From: Sistotremastrum niveocremeum HHB9708
Lineage: Eukaryota; Basidiomycota; Agaricomycetes; Sistotremastrales; Sistotremastraceae
Length of the DNA stretch: 64,000 bases
Assembly: GCA_001630475.1 (NCBI GenBank)
Contig: KV419419.1
Location: 1 to 64,000, forward strand
Direction of reading: 5' to 3'
Positions 1 to 12,304 of the stretch are shown here, piece after piece. Each line of letters starts with the position of its first letter. Position 1 is the first letter of the stretch. The position numbers and the translations under genes are program-made. The notes beneath the pieces were generated by a model. It had not been told where the DNA came from and ran no database searches. It saw only the letters and a list, made by a program, of their open reading frames with translations.

Positions 1-308
1 GCACAGTAGTATATACATGTATCAAGGAGATAATCAGAGGCAATTTTCTCCAAATGGTAAAGCACATGAAAAAATAATACAGATAATAAAACTGTGTCCC
101 AGGCAAGTCCCAGGCTTGAACGTTCGACGGAGAGACGAGATCATGTCACTTGACAAGGTGGACGCTTCTTGATTTTCCGGCCACTAGAATTCATGGCCTC
201 GGTATAACGATATCGATATACATCGCAATCTGGGTGACTTGTGGATGCAAGGATGTCAAGATCAGGGTCAGGAGGAGAAGGCGGCTATTGCCGCGGCCGG
301 ATAGTAAG

Positions 309-776
309 TACAGTCGCCTCCCTCCTTTCCCATACCCCTCATAACCCATAACCCCCCTTATGCCATAGAGAAGCCTGTCCACGGCATCGGTTCCTAGGGA
401 TTATGGCATGTCTCTCACATACTCCGTAGTCCATAGGATTTCCAAGGGTCAAAACCCATAGGTTCATTATTTAAATGATTTAAATAATATATTTCGGTGG
501 TTTTAGTCAGGCCGGACCGCCGATGAGTGCCGAGGGAACGGTCTGATACCCTTTGATATCGGTCATTCGAATCCAGGAATAGGTAGCCGGGTACACTGTC
601 GGTCGGTTATAGCGTTGTACAAGAGCCGAGGTTCATTTTGGGGCTTCAGAAAATAATTAAAATATTCATTAAAATATTCATTAAAATATTCATTTATTCT
701 CACATCCCATACTCTCACATATGCCATAGAATAAGCGGTCCACCGAACGCTATGGGTTAGGAGGGAGGCGACTGTA
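309..776. mobile_element. Tc1/mariner-like MITE with 16-bp perfect TIRs
   Basis: Two perfect inverted copies of CAGTCGCCTCCCTCCT lie at 311-326 and 759-774. Each is flanked outward by TA, which fits the TA target-site duplication and CAGT terminus of the Tc1/mariner superfamily. The interior (about 430 bp) codes for nothing recognisable. It holds three exact tandem copies of a 12-bp unit (AAAATATTCATT, 659-694) and a diverged direct repeat ('tatgccataga' near 358-372 and 719-733). This is a non-autonomous element; its transposase source is not in the window. An alternative reading, TIRs one base longer with a 3-bp AGT duplication, cannot be excluded. Confidence 0.7.
659..694. repeat. 3 x 12-bp tandem repeat inside the MITE
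   Basis: The unit AAAATATTCATT occurs three times in a row without mismatch (659-670, 671-682, 683-694). It is AT-rich and lies wholly within the MITE. Confidence 0.9.
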
Positions 777-923
777 GTCATTACCCTTTAATAAATTACG
801 TCAAGTAGCTGACACACTGATACGCTCAACCCTGCAACCATCGGAGGGCCATCAGCACAGCAACAAGGACAGATCTACCGCTGCAGAGCGCGTCCTCAAG
901 AGCGAAGGGTTTATCTGTACAGG

Positions 924-2573
924 ATGGCTCACTTCGAGAATCTGCCACCGGAAATTTTATTCATACTTCTCGATGGATCGACGGTCATTGATCTGAGCAA
1001 CTATGCCCAGGTAAGACCAACGCCTCTTGATATGCTTGGAATCTCTTACCATTAGAATATGCGTGTTTATCGTGGCTTTAGACGGCACCTTTCCTCCGCA
1101 ATATCATCCTGTCCGATAAACGACTGTGGGCTGCTGCCCCTGATGGTCGCACCTTACCACTTCCTATCGAACTTTCAGTCAATGCCGCCCCAACCGATGT
1201 CCTCCTAAAGCATGCTATCAGGGCTCGTTCTTTAACTTCATTATGGCTTGACAAGAATGTCGGAAAACCAAAGCGAAAATGGAAGATTCCATACGTGAAG
1301 CCCGAAGAGCCGGCGAGTGATGGCGCCGTCATAACCGTGCTGCCGTCCTTCTCTATGAGAGGAATAGTGCACCTAATAAAGGGCGGAAAATGGATTGCTC
1401 GCTTCGCTGGAAATCGACCGCCTGTCATCCAGACTATAGACAGGGTGCAGTCCGCCTTATCGACGGAACTCTATCCTGTTTTCACACCCATCCTGTGTCG
1501 AATCTCTTATGACAACAACGGTCAGGTAACGTTGGCGCTAGCAACTAGGGGCCGCTTTTCCAGAGGCCGCGATTCCAGAATGTAAGTTCTTTCTATTCGA
1601 TACTCTGACGACTGACTCATTATCATCTTCAAGGGATAATGTAGAGCTGTTCACTGTCCAGCTCAATGATACAAACCCCGTGCCTCCAATTGTCCTGTCT
1701 CAAACATTGATCCCAATGAACATTGAGATTGGAGATCTGTGGATAGGAGACGAATATTTGATAGCCGTTTTCGAACGCGATCCTCGCTTAATATTGGCCG
1801 ACCGAAGCGGTCATTCGGGTTGCATCCTTCGGGCGTATGACTACGAACCAGCCGTCTGTATTCTCTCCGTCTTTCTTTATCCAGAGCTGCTCATATTTCG
1901 ACTTCAGGACTTCCACCTTGTATATTGGAAGGCCGAGATGCAGCCTCGATTGAAGATCATGGTCCTACAAGAAGTTGTGGCGTCCTACTTTCTGATCGCT
2001 GAAGTCCCCTTCCACATCCCCCTAGTGAACCCAACAGCAAACAGTCGTAGTCCGGATCGGTGGACAACCCTTCCCATGGTCATTCTCAGGAGCATTTCTG
2101 TATCTCCTTCAGCCCAATTATTCCTCCCGCCTTCTCAGAGTTGGCCAAGCCTATCGTTCCCTTATTGTGTAGTGACTGGGTTACCCAAGACAGCCCCCGA
2201 GCTCTCTTCAGAACAGGACTCGTGCGGGCCTTCTTTCGAAGCACAGTGGTACTCCGTCCCGAAAGATGGTAATCCGGTCCCAATCTCGAACAAAGCTCTA
2301 GTTTTGGACTATGAGCAACGCGATTTACTTGTCGAATTCTGCGGTATATCCATTATTGGCAGTCGAACGGTTGTATTTCCATTCCATAGCTTCGACTTCA
2401 AAAAACTCTGCTCCAAAGAGCTGGATGTCGGCGACTATACACCGGATCCAAGCATGACCATGTTTGCAACCATAATCCGTGGGTTCGATCCTGTCTACGG
2501 TCGATTGATCATCGAGTCCGGAAGTGGGGTTGGTTGGGGAGAAGGAGAGGCGCTGGATGTCTTGCAATTTTAA
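924..2573 (+). CDS. F-box domain protein, 508 aa
   Basis: Three exons (924-1010, 1082-1581, 1634-2573) join in frame with GT..AG introns of 71 and 52 nt. The start ATG opens directly into an F-box (residues 1 to about 45, 'FENLPPEILFILLDG' followed by 'LRNIILSDKRLW'). F-box proteins bind Skp1 and present substrates to SCF ubiquitin ligases. The remaining 450 residues show no LRR pattern; hydrophobic and aromatic strands recur, as in mushroom F-box proteins with a propeller-like C-terminus, but I cannot name the fold. It lacks the intron after 'ITHM' that marks the other F-box genes here, so it belongs to a different subfamily. Confidence 0.85.
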
Positions 2574-2988
2574 TGAAGGAGTAATGGATCTTGATTTGAG
2601 ATGGAACGTGTTTCATCCATCTTACTGCAGCTGGCTAGTAAAGCGGTGTCAGAATTCTCGAATATAGTATTTGCGTCCCATTACGTAATCGTCGAATTTC
2701 TCAAAATCGACGCAAGCTCCTTGCTGCCCACCATTGGTCGAAACCTCATAATTGACACGATAATCAAGCAATTATTCCTCCATCCCCGTTGAAATTCGCT
2801 CAGTGGTACTAGCTGTGGATCCCCAGAGAGGCAGAAGAGGGAGCAGATCTGTTCAAGACCCGTCAAGCACTGCAGTCCACAGATACATCTGCAGTCTATA
2901 CACACGATATTGGTGAGACAACGCGTTCTACCACGTCGACATCGCACTGATACCACTTATAAGATCACGGGAATCTGATACACCCGAC
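2574..2988. other. Intergenic spacer, nothing seen
   Basis: This spacer lies between two F-box genes on the same strand. No coding exon, repeat or RNA gene could be recognised. Confidence 0.5.
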
Positions 2989-4793
2989 ATGACGCGTCTT
3001 TTCTCAGAGGAGCGGGTAGATAAACCGTCCGAGAACAGTAAAGCGAACGACGCAAAGTAAGTTACTGCTTCATGTTATACTACATGTCTAACCCTGATTT
3101 CTCGTGGATAGCAAACCGCACATAGACCTCCACACTTCCCAACTCAAGATCCGGCCAGTCAAGGGTCGCCGGGTTGACGATTCTGTGAGCCGCGAGAGAA
3201 AAGGCCCTCTTACTCGGTCTTCTCTCAAATCTCGACGAGATCTCAACTTCCAAATACCTTTCCTTCAAATGCCAGAAGAGCTCCTCCTGCAGATCATCCG
3301 GATTTTCGTGCGCGACTATCCTCCATGCTGGGATGTGCGGAATGCAAAAGGGCAGATTGATTGGTACCGATATACGAGTGGAAAACTTAACAACTTCCTT
3401 GTCATCACCCATATGTGAGTCGCTCTATCTTTGTCGCGCTGAGCGAAAAGCTTACACCTGGCACAGCTGTTCACTCTTGCGCCGGATCTGCCTTCGAGCG
3501 CCCCTATTATGGAACTACATAGATCTTCGGTGGCCACCGGCTGCGGTTGAAGAGTTCTCAAAGCGAGCTCAGAAGACCCCTCTCTCATTGGAGCTCGATA
3601 TCAGAGACTCACCCGGTTCATCTTCTCGGGATCGCTTTTTCGTTCAAGGCTCGACCTTCTGCATCCGATTCCTTCGCCAAAACTTGAAACGCGCTCGCGA
3701 TTTCGAGTTGAATGCTTGCATTGATGACTTGAACTACGATTTCGATGACTTCTGGAGACATGTCAGACGCGTGGAGGCCCCGAACCTCGAGAAGTTCTCC
3801 TTATATGTTCGGCCTGAAGCAGAGGATGAAAATGATCTTGCAAACCTTTTCTCTCGCAAAGCTCCTAAGCTGAGAGAACTCACCATCGATGGTGCCTGCT
3901 ATCACAAGTTCAATCCCGAGGGCTTTCAATCTCTCACCTCCCTTACCCTGCTTGGGTGCGATTTCAGTAGCCTCGGCGACGTCTCACGCCTCCCCCGCAT
4001 ACTCGCTCAGACACCCAAGCTCATCGAACTGGAGCTTCACGGAGACCCCTCCGAATATGACGCATACGTCTCCCCTCTCGCCAAGCCATTGGCAGAGCTT
4101 CGTGACTGCGTGAGCTTTGAAGTGGGTGGATTCTTTGCCGATCACACAGGATATCTCTTCTCTGCAGTATCTTTCCCATCATTGCGCAAGCTTCAAGCCT
4201 GGAGCTTGGCTCGCATTCATAATGATTGTTATGACACCAGTCCGTTCGTCTCACTTCCGCCTGCGTTGGGAGCACCATTCTCTACGAGTCGTCATCTGCA
4301 CTTTTCCCTCGAAGAGTCAGCAGTCGTGATTCCTTCAGAAGTAGAATTCGGGGATGCATGCGACATGGAACTATCCGAGACCCATGATGCGTCTTCGGTT
4401 GCGAATAGCATACGTTCCACCGAGTCCTTCATGCTCTCGCCTATGAAGATTCTCAACATTGTCCCTGAATCTCTGAGCATCTCCACTTACTCAGAGATCA
4501 GTGATGAAGTCTTCACAAAGGATCTTTGGAAGTCCGTTCTTTCCGAGTGTTCTCGCGTCACCGAAATTACCATTGAGGGCAAAGTTCCGATGACGAATCT
4601 CATTGCGGCATTGATGGATCCAGATTTAGTCTGTCCGTCTTTGGATATTCTGGATCTGCAGACTGAAGACAGTGTGGAAGAGTCAGAAGATTTCAAGGCA
4701 ATGCTCAGGTATCGAGAAGAACGCAACGCCAAAATTCAGACCAATATTGAGGAAGTCGATAGTGGATCCGATTCTGACGTGGAGACAGAGTAA
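2989..4793 (+). CDS. F-box/LRR-like protein, 565 aa
   Basis: Three exons (2989-3056, 3112-3414, 3467-4793) join in frame. The N-terminus 'MTRLFSEERVDKPSEN' is followed by the F-box core 'FLQMPEELLLQIIRIFV'. The second intron falls directly after 'VITH', in phase 2, a position shared by most F-box genes in this window. The long last exon has irregular leucine-rich repeats ('LRELTIDG', 'LTSLTLLGC', 'LIELELHGD') and an acidic tail ending 'SGSDSDVETE'. The likely role is substrate adaptor of an SCF ubiquitin ligase. Its closest relative here is the damaged minus-strand gene at 41024-42861, which shares the same N-terminus and repeats. It is followed on the same strand by a gene of unknown family whose intact paralog sits next to that same damaged F-box gene. 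Confidence 0.85.
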
Positions 4794-5269
4794 AGATCTT
4801 CACAAATTATAGGTCATCTTTCTCTTAATTTGATCATGTAATTTGAATAAATAGCCCAAGTAGATCTACCACTAATACAATTTTTAGAGTAGAGCGAGAT
4901 ACTTGAATTGCACATGAGCTGGGGCAGAGCGGAGTTTCAATCTTATTCGCCGTGTCCACCCGCGTAGTCTAAGATCCTAGACGTCGTCTTTGAACTCATC
5001 GCCTACGCGATAGCACGGGGAGCAAGGACATATTTTGAACATCACGGACCCTGATCATCTTCCTCTGCACCAGAATCACGCTATCTCCAAATCCTGAATA
5101 TTCGGATACCCAATCAATGACGTGGCAAAAAAACAAAGACAATTATAGAACTCACCGAACGATCAGTATGTTGAACGCAACACATAACGTAGCTGCTGTC
5201 AGTTATTCAAGCGTATTTTTCCGATTTGTTAGCTAATGCTTTGACTTTGTTCAGGGAGAAGACGTCGAA
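4794..5269. other. Intergenic spacer
   Basis: This separates the F-box gene from its co-oriented partner. A pyrimidine-rich acceptor ('ttgttcag') at about 5247-5254 suggests the next gene may have a 5' exon or leader in here. Nothing else was recognised. Confidence 0.4.
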
Positions 5270-6613
5270 ATGCCAAGCTCAGAACCGAACATCGACGCGT
5301 ACTTATCTATGCCCGTTCCATCTACATCACCAAAGAGCAGACCAGCTGATGAGGCTATGTTTCTACACCCCTTGCAGTTGGCCAAGAGTAAAAAAAAACA
5401 GCACTCCACTCGTGCAGCTGGCCCGCCATCCCGCTACGATGTTATATTCACCGCGGAGGATTGTTCGATGTGCAAGCATCGCCCAGGTTGCCACCACTTC
5501 CTTCAGCAGCGAACGGTTCCTCCAGGATGCGGCGAAACGCAAAATATATTAGGCAATCATGACCTGCTCGACGTGTACCTTGCGTCGTTGAACCCTCCAT
5601 CCTGGAAAGGGTTTGACTGGATTATCTCGAAGACGGGGTTTGAAAGCGTCGCAATCAGTGCATCTAGAGGACACTATGCCGTCAATACCGAAAGCAGGCG
5701 TGCCTTATGCCTTGCAATTTGCTATAACTGCGAGGCATCCAGGATATTCTCAGTTTACGTAAGCACTTTGTCATGTCGCACCCGCAGCTGATGGTTATGT
5801 TAACTGTATCCCGCAGGGGTATCAAAGTTATGGCATGCCGACTGTCCAAACGATCCTGGAGGAGTGCATCCACGCTCTTCGTAATGCATGGGACGACATG
5901 AAGCGATGCAATCTGGAGAACACTGACATCGATTCGGACCTGGCTTTCGTCGGAGCAATGTAAGCGAGCTGATAATATCTTCGGATTGGGGTTCTTACTT
6001 ACTGGATGAATCAGAATCTTCCTCGGCGTTCAGTACTTTCATCGGCCGCTGGAAGATCAGGCCGAATTCGTGCCGGTGCTGGCCATTGCCAACGATCTCC
6101 TTAGCCGGTGTGAGCTGCTACTGCAGCGGCTGAGCATGCAAGACAGTCCAATGCTTACTTCCCTGAAAAATGTTCAGTAAATCTTTTTCTGAGCTTGCGG
6201 GGAGACTTACCTCATTGTAGCAGTGGATATACCTCAAAGAAGCGATAGTAATACTGCAAGCTACGCTCGGCGTCCATTACGACATCACATTCGATTACGT
6301 TTACCGGAACGGCGCAAGACGTGCGTTGAGGGAGCTGCGATCAGCGCTCGACGATATCCGACGAGGATCGGACATTATTGCTCGAGGTCAAATCATGTTC
6401 CTGGCACGGAAAGCTGCGGCTCAGCTATATCTCTCAAGCGTGAGTCTTGACTCGTTAAACGTGTGACAGTATGTGAGACAGTATCTTCAGCTTGTGTGGA
6501 AGAGTTACTTTCGGGATGCATCCGAAGCTGAAAGAGAGATGCCGGAGTTGCAGCAGCAGCTAGACACATTGCTCTTCGCGGCAAACCTGAATCGAGGTGA
6601 CGTCATCTTCTAG
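5270..6613 (+). pseudogene. Damaged member of an uncharacterised cysteine-motif family
   Basis: Not a family I recognise. Exons at 5270-5758, 5817-5959, 6015-~6172, 6221-~6439 and ~6489-6613 align throughout with the intact minus-strand paralog at 39089-40443, with the same intron positions and an identical 143-nt second exon. Shared motifs are 'IFTAEDCSMC' followed by 'RPGCHHF', 'WKGFDWII', 'ATLGVHYDI' and 'DTLLFAANLNR'. Against the paralog, this copy has a TAA at 6178-6180 and one extra base a few positions later, so the exon no longer reads through; the final TAG at 6611 replaces a CAA of the paralog five codons before its own stop. A weak GT..AG intron (6173-6220) would skip the lesion in frame, so expression of a shortened protein (about 40 residues lost) is possible. 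Confidence 0.65.
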
Positions 6614-9600
6614 TTTGGCCGAGGTTGACATCGAGAGCATGAAAGAGAGGAAGACATAGGCCCTACGAAGGGTATAAGTTCTATCTAGCAGTCATGAGCT
6701 CGGGTTGCGGCTTCGAGGTTGATATGCAGTATGCTTACAAAATCGCTCCAATACATATATTACCGACTGCTCAATGCCATGCCCAGAATAAGAGAAGATT
6801 GGGGTCGGATGTGAAGAGACCGTGGACGCGATGATGTCTCTTCGTTCCGCGTTGTGCATTATGGGAAGACTTGGCGGCATAGTGAAACGGAGGTCAAGGA
6901 AAGTTTCGGACGCTGCTTCGTATCCGCACTTCGGGAGATTCAAGCGGCGAGACTGCAGGGCGACGATCCGATCGCAACGACGTACATGCGGCTCCGCGCT
7001 GCTGATCAAATTCGGGACGCTATAGTGCGCCGTGAGATTCACGTCCTATATCATTGAGTGCAACATACTGGATGCTGCGTTAGGTTGAGAATAGCTCCTT
7101 AGTTGAAGGATTAACATCGTTGTAAATAAAACGGGCTTCATGTTGCATCGTCGAAGAAACGCTGCATTCATTTCATTGGTAGCTGAGACGACAACTGAAT
7201 GCAGAACACGTACTAGTTTGATACAGGCATCGAACCTGTATGAACGATGAACGGGCCCACGTCGGGTTTCCTGACATCACATATCTGGGCTGTAGAGAAT
7301 TGGATCCGGAAGATGAAATGCGTTCATCCCAGGGTGCGAATGAGGTTGATGCAGCAAGAGATGCCCGACGCTGAAATCTCAGCGGCCGTGATTCTGCGTT
7401 GTACAGGTTATTAAGCTGATAGAGGATTAGAACGTTGTGTTGAGTTGGTTTCATGAATATGATGACAATGCCATCCATTATCTCTCTGACTGACGTGCTC
7501 TGAGCGGTAGCAGATTTCCGAGGTTCAGTCTCAGCCCAAGTGTATTAATGTTGTGGTCTGCAAAATCCGGAGTTGGTTCTCGGAATGCCTGACGATAAGG
7601 AAAGCACAAGATTATATGGCAGAATGGAGTGACGTGGCGAGCAGGAGATGTGAGCGACTTGAAAATGGAAGCGCTATTGGTAGTGCGGTCAAAGCGTTTC
7701 TGATGAGATCTGAATGCCAGTCTGCTTGTTAGATACTGAGATCAAGAGTACTGGTATATAGAACCCATTGGCTAAAGACATGGGGGTGGATGCAGTGTAG
7801 TCGCTGTAGTCGAAAAGCGGGTGAGCGCTCGGATCGCCCCGGCAAAGCTCTTTCTCGAACCTAGCTGAACAGTCTGAACCAGCGAGTAGACATGAGACGA
7901 AGGGGTAGATTCACCTCGACTTATCAAGCCTGAAGGCTTCTGTTTATTTTCAATGGCATGGCTGCCTCGACGGCACTGGCTGAAGAGCTCGAAGAAAAGT
8001 TTGCATGGTCGCAGCTGGACTTGACAGGTCGTAAGAGTGTTTCTCCATCGAATGCTCAGTATGTACGCATGAGTCTACATACACATTTAGTTCATTGACA
8101 GCGATCTATAAGGTTTGTAGATGAAAGGAGTGTCGCGGGCTAAATCTTCGAACGCAGCATCGTCAGTGATCTCAAACGGCAAGGGCATAACTCAGCTAGC
8201 TCACTTTCTATGTCAAGCTTTTCTACAGCATGCCATTTCAATAGCACTGGAAAATATCAGAGCATGTTATGTCGCCTCGGGATTCCACGACCGTCAACCA
8301 CGACTGATGCTCATGCATAATTCTCCTCAGGCAGTGCACACGAGATCTTAGCTAGATGCTTCCCGAAGTCCATGACAGCAATACCTTCGAATATCCCAAA
8401 AAGACCAGCGACGAAGTGAAATCATGGCGATTGTGAAACACTCCAGGAGGGCCGACGGCATTCTGGTAAGCAGTCCACTTTAGAGAGCCCATTTTCAATT
8501 ATTGCGTCAGAGGCCACGCGCTTATATTCATGGCAGGTCGAAGATTCTGTTCCCTTTCATCGGAGTCTCTGACGCTACCTCGTAGGGCGGTCCCTTGGAA
8601 CGGAATGTCCGAAGGTTCAGGTTTCCATTCGTATCGGAGAAAAATAGGCCCTTGAAACCGTCTGGATGTCGTTGGATATTGCAAGTCATAGGGAGAGATG
8701 GTCTTCAAGTGCTCGGTGTGTCGCGAGTCCTGCTTTTCTGCTGTCCGGAGGCTCAAGAATGCGTGAATGACCCTTGTCGAAAATCATTTACCCAGATATT
8801 GTTAGACTGACATTACTCTGTCACGTTGGCTAGCCGCATCGTCGGTATGCATGCGCGTGACATGCGCTGCTGTCGAGCCCTTGTCGCCGTCTTCGACAGT
8901 TCTGGCACGTTTTCTGAGCAACGTCATTTTTGCGACTTCAATCTCCGCCTCCTTGATCAACATGTGCGCAAACGAGTCTGACATCTGAAACTCTCTGTAT
9001 CTACTGTCAGAGCCGGCTCTAACGGATCTTTGAAGAGCTTTCAACTCTTTCTGCGCCGATGGCTTGCCCACATTCTCGCACTGATATTTCTATGGATCCC
9101 ATAACCTCTCCGTGGTTGTGCATCCAAAGCTTCGCGTTAAACGATGACCTCAATTTCTTCAAGCTTGCCCGAATCCTGAGCCATCATGCCCCGTCCTTGC
9201 CAAGTATCATCTCGCATTCGTCCTTGATCTGCCATTGTCCTGCTCCTTCAGGCTGTTCGCAATCCCAACTTGAACATCGGCATCAGCAATTGGGGAACGC
9301 CCGTGAAACCTTCGGCCTCTCTGAGCATCACAGAACATAATACTCTCTAAGTAACCTGATCGCGTCCTTGACGAGTCATTGGCTTTGTGGTGCTGACTAG
9401 AGGTCTGTTTTGCGAGAGCAGCCTTGTCAGTATATACTCCGAGAAATAATATACTCATGTTGCAAATTTGGCACCAATGTAACCACTTCAGCATCTGATA
9501 GTTATAAGCCCAAGGCTACGTGTAGCGGTGGCAAATCCGAGGACTGTAGAGGTACAAAATGAATGTTCCACTTCTCGCAACTTTGTCACGGTAACGCGTT

Positions 9601-9863
9601 ACAGCGACCTTGTCTTCTCACTCTGTCCTCGCAACCGTGTGGCAACCCTGTATATTCCCCTCCAGGTTTGTTCCTACGGCCTATCTTCCTTTGAATGTGA
9701 ATTAAACCTCTAACGCCCCGTAGACGAACTGCATCGCACGCGAAGAATATCTACTACTCGATTTAGTCAGGATTTAGTGTCGGATTTACACGCGAAACTA
9801 GTAAGTGTGGAACGAAACATCACGATCATGCCCACACCTATACTGATTCATAGTCTCCGAAAG
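6614..9863. other. Gene-poor region with possible coding remnants
   Basis: No convincing gene in 3.2 kb. Two stretches look faintly protein-like. Around 6850-7057 (plus) a frame reads 'ALREIQAARLQGDDPIA'. Between about 9340 and 8802 (minus) short pieces such as 'ADVQVGIANSLKEQDNG' and 'MLIKEAEIEVAKMTLLRKR' appear in successive frames broken by stops. They could be decayed exons; neither matches a family I know. No repeat ends were found. Confidence 0.4.
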
Positions 9864-11808
9864 ATGACTCGTAATAATTCTGTTACGATAATCTCGGATC
9901 ACGTTAGTTGACATGCCGTGTTTCAGACGACATCGAGGTCCCCCAACCATCGCGTCTTCTCGCTCATGCCACCATTGGCGAACTGGCCGACGCGTTGATG
10001 CAGAGAATTCGCGAAGGGTGAGTCTCAAAAGGCGATTTCCGTATACCCTCCACTGAGCCTTCGCACGATAGGACGACCATTCCAGCGTTAGAGGCGATAC
10101 CTCGTGAGAGAGCCCGTGCAACCTCAGGCCCAGTCTCGATCGTTCCGGTCTCGGAAGCCAGCCAAATTCCAACGATCCACGCGTCGTTGTCTATTCTTCA
10201 GGCGGAGAAAGCCATCACGCAGGCTTTCCTGTATTCCAAGCGGCTTGCCAATCGTCATGTTCCCTTTCTTCAGCTCCCCGAGGAAATCATCATCATGATA
10301 TTTTGCGAGTACCTTGACGACCCCATTTTCGTGGAGCACGGACGTTGTCCACTAATGTCCACTCAATCAGAGTGGTACTATCTGAAAATTTTGATACTGA
10401 AAAAACATACTTGTCTCACGCACATGTAGGTTCATAAAAATATGGTTTCCCCACACTGCTAACCGTCAATGTCTGATTTAGTTGCTCTATGCTACGTCAT
10501 ATCGCAATTGGTAACTCACGCCTGTGGCATGATATAGATCTTATGTGGCCCCCGGAAGCAGTCGAATCGTTTGCTGCGCGCGCGAGAAATCATCCTCTCG
10601 CATTGAAAATGCACTTCGAGAACAACGGTGCCTCACACATGAATCCTCCCATCGATCATATATACTTGAAAAACATGAGGGGGTTCTTGCTCCCCTTCAT
10701 CAAGAAAAATATGGGACGAGTGAAAGATCTCGTCCTTCGCAGACACTGGGACGGATATCTAAATCCCATTTTGGATATGGTCCGACTGTTACCCGCTCCT
10801 AGGCTAGAAAAATGCATCATTGAGGTCCCCATGCACATGCAGATCGATCAGCTGTTTTCGGGAGACGCTCCACTTTTGCGAGAAATGTCTCTGAAAGGGC
10901 CATGCACTGGGACGTTTGCAGTCGCACCATTCGAATCTCTGGTGTCTTTGAAGATTGATAGATACCGCTCTTCGTTTGAGCAAAGTTCCGCTGCTGCCAT
11001 TCCTTTCACTCTACCTCAAATGACTCAACTTAGCCACTTGCATATCTCAAATTGTGAACTCTTTGAGCATCATAGCTCATCGCCTTCAGTCAACATTGCG
11101 ATGACCAAGATTCCAGCATGCAGGTCACTCATTTTGCAGGACTTGGGAGTCCACGACATTCTTCACTTTCTATCATCGTTCTCGCTCCCTTCTCTGCGTC
11201 ATCTTGACGTAACGGCAATCTTAGCCAAGGCCTCGGACGCCACTCTCATACTCTCATCATTGCCACTCAGTTTTATGACCCCTTTTACTGAAGCAACAGA
11301 GGTTCGGTTCGCGCTTTGCAACTATAGCACCCTCATGGAAGTTGAATCTCCGCCGGAGCATCCTCACACGTTGAAGATTGCAAATTACTTAAGTGGTGAG
11401 GCACACCAAGATTCGGAGGAGATGACTCAACTTTTCACACGCACTACCACTGCCCCTTTTGAGATCTTGAACCTTCGTTCCGAGATCGTATCCTTTATGA
11501 ACCCTGAGGTCGGTCGGGTCATCGAAGACCACTACTCAAAGGATATGTGGAGAAGCTTGCTTTCCGCTGCTCCATTCCTGGTAGAACTTCACATTTATGG
11601 TTTGTTCGCCTTTCAAACCTTCGTCGAGGCCCTTCGCGATACAGCTATAGATATTCCGTCTCTGCGGTCGTTGATCATCATCCCGGACTCGGACGGAACA
11701 CGATCTGAAGAGGAAGAGAGAGCTTTCCGAGAAAAAGCAGAAGAAGCGAAATGTGCGCTGCAAGAGAGAAGGAGATTGCGAGAATTGAAGGGACGCGAGC
11801 TTCTGTAA
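9864..11808 (+). CDS. F-box/LRR-like protein, 592 aa (tandem copy 1)
   Basis: Four exons (9864-9870, 9927-10017, 10072-10425, 10482-11808). The first holds only seven coding bases (ATG ACT C), exactly as in the neighbour at 12305, which supports the model. Residues 3-33 carry a motif shared with that neighbour ('LLAHATIGELADAL'). The F-box reads 'FLQLPEEIIIMIFCEYL' at about residues 95-115, and the last intron splits 'LTHI' in phase 2. The last exon has LRR-like leucine spacing and a basic/acidic coiled tail ('EEERAFREKAEEAK'). A probable SCF substrate adaptor. Together with 12305-14345 it forms a tandem duplicate, clearly diverged in sequence. Confidence 0.85.
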
Positions 11809-12304
11809 AATCATACCGTGATCTTCTATTTTTTTATTTTTTAAAAAGAGACGTCTTCGAAGGCCTCTCGATTTCCCCCTGCCATGTAGACTATTATTAA
11901 TATTATTTTGTGTTTGTCATAGCGGAATGTTACTCACATCTGAATCGGTCCCCGAGAATCATGGGCTTGGGGGCCTATTCAATCAATAGATCTGGCAATA
12001 AGCTCTGGAATGTAGTAGTTGGGAGATCCGCGGGAGGTCGAAGACAAGTCCCAATCCTCTGTCACGCGTTACGACACTACCTCTTCTTGACCACTGTGTG
12101 GCAGTTCGGGGGCATCCACCGTTTGATTCTATCCAGCGTAAGTGTTATATGTTTTTGACCCAAAATAATCAACGAAGGTCCACCAGTGGAGCGGCGTGTA
12201 CATTACAGGACTGCAAATTGACACAGCCCAGTGATACAGCGGCAAAGAGCTCAGTGGATCGTGCACATCTCTCCATAATTCCATTGCCTTCCAAACTCGA
12301 CGAA
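11809..12304. other. Intergenic spacer, nothing seen
   Basis: Spacer between the two tandem F-box paralogs. It has an AT-rich start just after the upstream stop (poly-T/A at 11827-11845), probably 3' UTR. No other feature was recognised. Confidence 0.4.

Noticed and set aside
490-600. tRNA- or SINE-like wording (possible A and B boxes, 'ATTCGAATCC') inside the MITE
   Set aside because: No acceptor or anticodon stem can be formed and the B box lacks its conserved first G.
8802-9494. Possible minus-strand gene
   Set aside because: Protein-like pieces exist but sit in different frames separated by stops, without usable splice sites; mentioned only as possible remnants.
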